From positions 4,666,938 through 4,730,937 of the forward strand of contig NC_052399.1 of assembly GCF_009389715.1 (NCBI RefSeq): 64,000 bases of DNA, read 5' to 3'. The notes below the pieces were generated by a model. That model was not told the origin of the DNA and did not search any database. It saw only the letters and a program-made list of their open reading frames with translations. How positions within the stretch are numbered: the first letter of the stretch is position 1; every line of letters starts with the position of its first letter. Made by a program: the position numbers and the translations under genes. This document shows, one piece after another, positions 57,669 to 64,000 of this stretch. Source of the stretch: Phoenix dactylifera. Taxonomy: Eukaryota > Streptophyta > Magnoliopsida > Arecales > Arecaceae.

Positions 57669-60600
57669 CCCGCTTCAGAAGAATCGGTAGGGGCATGGGC
57701 AGGCTAAGGGAAGTCTCGGACGACGACACGACGACGACGGAGTTGGAATTCGAGGTGCCGAATAAGAAAAGAATTTCTTTGATGATTGTATATCCTTGCT
57801 GTTGCAGATGTTTTTTTTTTCTTTTTTTTGGAAAAGGTTTCCTTTTTTTTTTTCTTCCAATTTCTCTATCTTCTTCTTTTCCTTTTCCTTCCTTTCGTTG
57901 CGTTTTGATACATTTTTTCTTTTCTTTTATTCTATCTTTTGCAAAGAACATTTGGAATCTCATTGCTTTTCTCGTGTTGTTTGGTTTCTGAGGACCATTG
58001 CGATCGTTTAGGATCTCACGAAGACTTTTTCTTTTGGGTGGCTTCTCTCGAATATGTACTTTTCTTTTGGAAAAAAAAAAAAGAAAGTTTGAAAGATGCA
58101 GTTATTGTTGCGTTTCTTGGAACCACTGGAACAGTTTCAAGATTTTCTCTTACAAGAGAAATTAAAAGATTCTTTCTTGTTTGGTTTCTTGGATCCATCG
58201 GAATCGTTTTAATGAATCTCTTAAAAGGAAACAAAAATGAAGGGATGTTTTTCTTGTTTGGATTCTATATTATCTACCTTCTCTTTTTTTCCGCTGATAT
58301 CTATACCATTAGAACTTAAATATTATTTTCTAGTTTAAATTTTCTTTACAGCTTTCTTGCAAGGTTATAAATTTGGAGGCATTGCAACAAATCGCTTGCT
58401 GTGGTCATCTTGATGGAGAGTCGCGTGCCACTGTGTGGAAGGTTGGCTTCTTTCATTTTCTGTTGTAGATAGATCATGCGAAATGTCTTTCTTGTTCTTA
58501 ATAAATAATTCCGTACATGTTAAAAATAACAGCTTCTGAAACATTGGAATAGCATTTGATTGCTCTCATTGTTTTGATAACTTTCTGACGCACGTTCAAT
58601 GGATTGCCAGATTTTCAAATTCAATGTTCTAATTCAGACTGTACTAGAAACATGAAAATTCATATATTTTGTTAAAAAGAATCTCATTAGTACTACAGGA
58701 TGGGAGGATCACCTAAATTAGCATTCAAGCAATACACTTTGCCTGCCTCTCTTTTTATCCAGAAGCACATAAGTTGAGTTAGAAAAATTTACTTCTCTGA
58801 GAACTTTTACATCTCCAATTCACACATAGGAAATGACTGGAAGTCACAGAGCAAAATTTACCAAATCTTTTCCTTGCTGCAAGTACTTATATCACAAATT
58901 GCCACTCGGGTGTCCTCGGTAGCCACTCATTTGTAAAGCACATTGGCTAGAAAACAAAGATTTTTTGGCTGTCTAAACAAGCAATTTCGTGTACTCCCAC
59001 TAAACCAGAGTCACTTATCATGTTTAATGCCTAGTTAAGGTCAAAATTAATTGTGCCATGCCTGCTTGCTTAGAGATGCTACTTGTGGCTATAGAAAGTT
59101 GATGAAGTCTAGCATTTTGTTGACTGAATTTCCTTTTGATTTTTGCGAGGAATCAGCTCTTACTGGGTTATCTACCTGCTGAGAGAGATGCATGGGAGGG
59201 AGAGTTGGCTAACAACAGATTAAGATATGCTGAACTGAAAGAAGAGCTGCTCGTTAATCCTGTATGTACCTAAAATCCACCAATTCTTGCAGTTTGTTGC
59301 TTTTCTTTTTAAAGTCCATTCCTGTTGGAGCTTAACTACATTATCTCTAATATTCTGAGGGCAATCAGATCCTTGGCTATCATCTGATTAATTTAAAATT
59401 AAATTTAGGCAGTCAGAATTCTTGAGAAAGGAGGATGAAACGTTTTCAGTGAGCAAGCAGGGTAGGATAATGGGTGTTGATGGGCTACTAAGTCGGCAAA
59501 AGGTTTTTAATGGTGACCATCCTTTAAGTCTTGGTAATGATAGCATTTGGTATCGATATTTCAAGGTGAAATTGAAAACTATAGATTCCTATGGTGGACT
59601 CATGATTTAGACATCTGGACTGCTAATAGAATCAAACATTTCTCTTTCCTAGGATGCAGAGATTGTGGGGCAGATTGATCGCGATCTTGAGCGCACACAT
59701 CCAGATATTGAATTTTTCTCTGGGGATATCTCACAGAGCAAAAGAAACCGGGTAGGTTATGGTAAACTGCTTCTTGTTCCATTTGCAGGCTTGTTGGTCT
59801 ATTAGATATTGATTAAGTTATACAGAGTTACATTATAATGACAGGGAGCAATGAGGAATATTCTTCTTCTGTTTACAAAACTGAACCCAGCAATTGGTTA
59901 TGTACAAGGAATGAATGAGGTGTTAGCTCCATTGTACTATGTATTGAACACAGATCCCAATGAGCAAAATGCTGTAAGATAACTTTGCACTTGCTTTCTT
60001 TGAGCATTATGTTTTTTGTTAAAAAAAAAAAGTTGAGATCATTGTGTGCTCACATGAATCCTTTTGTATAAATTCATTGAAGTTCTTGTTTTTTGTTCTC
60101 GTCTAAAATATTTGAAGGTTGCAAATCTGTTGGTAACTCCAACAGCTTAAGGGCAGGAAATTGGTGTATGTGGTCACAGATAAGTGAAGATAAGATACTA
60201 CCTCTTGGTAGATGAATTGCGTGTAAGTAGATGGAAGACATCCTATCTCCTTGCCAGCTAAGGTGATGGGGATTTGGTATCATGTCATGATGCTTCATAG
60301 AGGAGAGCTACCGGACTTAGAGATTTCCCCTAGATGAGTTTTAGTCGTGAATTCTGTATTTTACTTTTATTTTAATTTGCCTATAGCTGTTAACAGGTCA
60401 TTTATAATCAGGGGCTGAGATTAAAAAAATCTTGTATTTTAATTTGATAGCTTGATGAGCAAGTTGTTGTAGCATTGTTACCACATGTAGTGAGAGGTAT
60501 TTTAGGGAGTCTAAAAGATCTTCGGGTTTTCTATTTCTGTAAATACGGGAGTCAAGCTATGTAATGGGACTTTATACAGAATATGGATGGATGATTGAAT

Positions 60601-62241
60601 TTTGTTTTGGTTCTTTTTTGTTAATTCCATAATGGAGGTGTGAGGCCTTCAAATCCTAGGCATGATTCCCAGGTCTTGGGTTGAGTCCATCAAATCTGAA
60701 TTTACGCTTATCGGTCCTTAACTGTTTGTTCCATTAAACCATAATTTCAATTGCATAGATATGCTATAAAACACTTGCCCAAATTTCTAATTGTATAATC
60801 CATGACAGTTGATCTCTAAACCCTAAATACTAAAACTTCATGATTGATTCTTTTTAATCGATTTCTCTTTCTTGTAGAAATCTTAGCTTGGTAGTTCAAT
60901 TGATATGAAAAATTCAGGTCTGATTTCTGAATGGGCAGCAAGCTATTAGATCTATTCCTAAGCACCTCCTAACTATCTTGCTTCTTATTTGACCCTTAGT
61001 TTCAAATTCTTTATATTTGTTACTGTATCCTTTATCAATTTTGCATTAAAATTTCTGCTTTTGCAGTTCCATTTTGATCAAAACTCAAAATGTAAGTCCA
61101 AAGTTCCAACAATATATAGGTTTTAGCCTTTCTTCCTTACACCTTATAGACCACTGATATAGACTGTCAGGTCTGAGCTGAAATTCCAGCAAGTCCTTGT
61201 AATCATGGTTTGCCGTACTGGTTCGTACCGGTACTGAATAGATACGTGGTTCAATGGCATATCAAGTATCCGTATGTTGAACCAACCTCCCGTGCCGGGG
61301 TACCAATGTTGTACCAAGATGGTACCAGTACGGAATCCAGTATCGAGATTGTGAACCTTGCCTGTAATAGCTATTTCATCCTAGACCCTAAAAGGTCCAT
61401 CACCTTGACTGTCCTGCATCATAAGGTGGATGTTCAGTGAACAAGATTGGATATACCTTTTCTTGTCTTTATCTTGCCCTGCCTAAGATGATGCTTTGGA
61501 GGCTGTATGTGCCTTTGGTGGAATGGAGATGGAGAGACCATAGGCTACTAAGTAGTGATGTTAGGTACATATGGAAGGTGAGGGGATAGGATAGGACAAT
61601 CCAATAATGCATGTGATAGCAGGCTGGCTAGTAACATTGCAATCAAATCATGCATGCTAGGTATATATGGTGCTGACAAACTGATGGAAGACTAGGAATG
61701 ATGTGAATTTTGAACTTTTCTTAATACAATTCATATTGATGACACCAGTTAAAATTGCTTAGGTCCAGGCAAAGCATGCAATTCATGGATCCACCTTTCT
61801 GCTGAAATTTAGATGTCAAGTGGAAAAATTGTTTGCAGCTGGCATACTCATTAATTGTTCTGCTAAAGTTACTAGTTAGCAAGAGCTATTAATAATTGAC
61901 TCCTTTTGGAAATTCCAATGATATCTGTGCTTGCAAACTGGTTATGCCAATTGACAATTTCCCAAGAAACCTAGAAAGTCGCTGTAGAACTTTTCTTTAA
62001 CCTTATATTGCATTTAAGGCCCGTAAGTGGATTTTACTGTTTGCTATTTTTCTCTATTTTCCAGTCAAATGCAGAAGCAGATAGCTTTTTCTGTTTTGTT
62101 AGAGTGATGAGTGATTCTGTGGACCATTTCTGTCAACAATTAGATAATAGCTCTGTGGGAATTCACTCTACGCTTTCACGTTTATCTGAACTCTTAAAAG
62201 GTAATGATGAAGAGCTATGGCGACATCTTGAGAACTTGAAG
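57539..62241 (+). CDS. TBC-domain Rab GTPase-activating protein (TBC1D13-like), 3' end outside window
   Basis: Accelerates GTP hydrolysis by Rab GTPases in membrane traffic. Seven exons are visible: 57539-57754, 58352-58441, 59157-59261, 59413-59565, 59653-59751, 59845-59973, 62065-62241. All are phase 0, giving 323 codons so far. Exon 1 encodes an acidic/basic low-complexity lead. The TBC domain begins LQQIACCGHLDGESRATVWK, continues LLLGYLPAERDAW, DHPLSLGNDSIWYRYFK, then QIDRDLERTHPDIEFFSGD with the IxxDxxR arginine finger and AIGYVQGMNEVLAPLYYVL with the YxQ glutamine finger, then EADSFFCFV and DEELWRHLE. Both catalytic fingers are intact, so GAP activity is expected. The order and spacing match the Arabidopsis Gyp1p/TBC1D13-like group. 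The remaining C-terminal exons were not found before 64000. Exon 1 is the least certain; it was chosen for its strong start context and matching phase. Confidence 0.85.
61205..61365. repeat. Interspersed repeat rich in GGTACC palindromes
   Basis: Within TBC intron 6, repeated near-palindromes CGTACCGGTACTG, GGGGTACC, TGGTACCAGTACGG occur over 160 bases with a distinct GC content. Such GTACCGGTAC repeats are typical of dispersed families in palms and some other monocots, but the class is not resolved. Confidence 0.45.
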
Positions 62242-64000
62242 GTTAGTTGATGGAACTACATTCATGAATTTTCATATGCTGACACATTTAACAGCTGTGT
62301 GCGCGTGTGCGTGTGTGCATGTGTCTATATATACAATCATCTCTTGTCCTTTTGATTCTTTAGCTCATTGTTTATTTTCCTTTTTTTCTTTATTAATTGA
62401 CATTTTTCCTTGTACTTTTCTGCTTGCATGGGGGCCTGTTACACACACACACACACACAGAGGATTCGCCTGAATATGTATTTTGTCAAAGTCCATGGAT
62501 TCATATTTCTGTTATATCATGTCAAGACAACTGCAGAGATTGTAGAGAATAAAGTTAGGATCTTCTGAAGATGCATTGAAACCAAAATAGGTATTTGACT
62601 TGTTTCTATGTGGTCAACTTCATCTTTTTTATGTTTAGCATTTCCAATGTCTGTTAAAGATACCCTGCTTTTCATTAAGGATCCAGTTTCATGCTTGTTA
62701 ATGGACTCTTCTTTAATTCTCTTTTTTCCCGGGTGGTAACTGCATGAATTAATAAGTTGTGGGCATATTGCTACAAGCCTATTGTTTGCTTTTACTGAGA
62801 CCTCGTGTTTGTTTATTTCCATCTGTTCTCTCATGCTTCTCCCTTGGTAGGGAAACTGGAGAAACATGGTCACATTTATCTGCAATTAGAGTATACAGAA
62901 TTAATGTTAAAATCTATCAATCAGTCAAACTGAAGTACAAATCACAAATATTTCTAACTCTCTTGTTGGCCACATACGTTTTTAACTCCCTTTTATGCTA
63001 CTCTCTTGTTAAGAATTTTGGGAAAATCATGGTTGCTTTCAGTTGCCATCATAGTACACACCATAGAGGATAAATGTCGATGTTGGTCACTCTTTATTGA
63101 CGTCAATTGGTTTTACTTATACAATACTCACCCTCAGTAGTAAAAATGATGCTTCTTTATTTGTGGTTGTTTACAAGAATTATTTTATCACGATGCTAGC
63201 CATATGGTGTTTTATATTTTGTTGGTTTTGTTATGTTTTAAGTGTAGATGACAAAAGTAATTCCCTGCTATTATTTAATACTTGGATGGTTCATTTATTA
63301 TTACTTTATGTATTTTTTTTTATTTTACATTTTGTAATATAACACTTCTTTATCCTTGATTTTAATTGAAGACAGTGTAATATTTTTTGTTTTCCTAAAT
63401 AATATATGGATATTTGTTGTCTGATACCCCCCCCCCCCCTCCTCCTCCTCCCTACCCGTGCTCCACAAAAAAGAAAGAGTCATTTCTGATGTTCATACCT
63501 TGACTAATGGAGAATATGAACATGTTCTTATAGATGCTACTGGTGGATGTTTTTTGCATCAACATACCCGCAGAGATGGTTCCTTGACTGCTCCATTGTC
63601 CTCAAGGGGAATGGTTCTTTGATTGCTACATATATAGGCATCTCAGTATCCGCTCACATACACTATTAGCTACTAATAGTCCCTCTGTCCTTGTTAATCT
63701 AGTAAATAGTTTTTGATTATAGGGCATTGGACCATGCTGGCGTGGCTTAATAAAGCCGACTGACTGTAGGTTTGCTTTATTTCTTATTAATTTTTCTGAA
63801 GTACCTGCAAATTTATAATATCATCATTTCCCAATAAATCATTTGATTCTGAAGTACACGGCAGAAGCACCAAAAAATAAATTGACGTGTCCTTCAGAAT
63901 CAAATGATTTAATATTTGTTCCAAATCTATGCATGGTATAGCATAGGACAATCAATAAACTTCATGGTAGCATGCAGGACTAGTATCGTAAACTGATGGA
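62242..64000. other. TBC intron 7 (partial)
   Basis: Intron following exon 7, running off the window. It contains (GT)n and (CA)n microsatellites near 62300 and 62443-62459, a 14-base C run near 63427 and a strong inverted repeat at 63835-63911. No continuation of the TBC coding sequence was recognised. Confidence 0.6.
63835..63911. repeat. 77 bp near-perfect inverted repeat
   Basis: Arms 63835-63860 and 63886-63911 are reverse complements over 26 bases with one mismatch (TAAATCATTTGATTCTGAAG and its complement), enclosing a 25-base loop. The transcript would fold into a long hairpin. Confidence 0.85.

Overview
The window looks like nuclear DNA of a flowering plant, probably a non-grass monocot such as a palm. 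The reasons are GT-AG introns, low overall GC, protein-coding exons closest to monocot forms (an SPX1-like protein close to rice SPX1, a SHINE-type ERF), a cytosolic-type tRNA-Arg and plant LTR, LINE and CACTA repeats. The exact species is inference.

Layout from left to right. 1-3.3 kb is AT-rich intergenic DNA with a possible organelle-derived patch near 0.8-1.1 kb. 3.3-14.0 kb holds a ten-exon polygalacturonase gene (PG1, minus strand) that is intact in frame although a 5.7 kb Ty3/gypsy element sits inside intron 7. 16.3-19.3 kb holds a second, tandem polygalacturonase copy (PG2, minus) with the same exon plan but three single-base-scale indels, so it is probably a pseudogene. A tRNA-Arg(CCU) gene follows at 19.9 kb, next to a roughly 460 bp tandem duplication. 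22.6-24.2 kb is an ATS3/PLAT-domain gene, 25.0-28.7 kb a plastid heme oxygenase (HO1) and 32.1-38.0 kb an SPX1-like phosphate-signalling gene, all on the minus strand. A CACTA-like element carrying a captured CCCH zinc-finger fragment lies between HO1 and SPX1, and a LINE fragment lies in SPX1 intron 2.

38-52 kb is repeat-rich. It has a degenerate PPR fragment, a Ty1/copia element (40.7-45.6 kb), a LINE tail and a solo LTR nested in an AT-rich DNA-transposon-like element. 52.8-53.5 kb is a WIN1/SHINE wax-inducer ERF gene (minus). From 57.5 kb to the right edge runs a plus-strand TBC-domain Rab-GAP gene whose 3' end lies outside the window.

The genes do not form a pathway. The clearest relationship is the PG1-PG2 tandem duplication, where one copy carries a large intronic insertion and stays open while the other has decayed. 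No new enzymatic or defence system was recognised. The most unusual items are the captured zinc-finger fragment in the CACTA element, the lone start-codon exon shared by both polygalacturonases, a probable PHR-binding site at the SPX1 leader, an overlapping uORF at the TBC gene and a long near-perfect hairpin in the last TBC intron.
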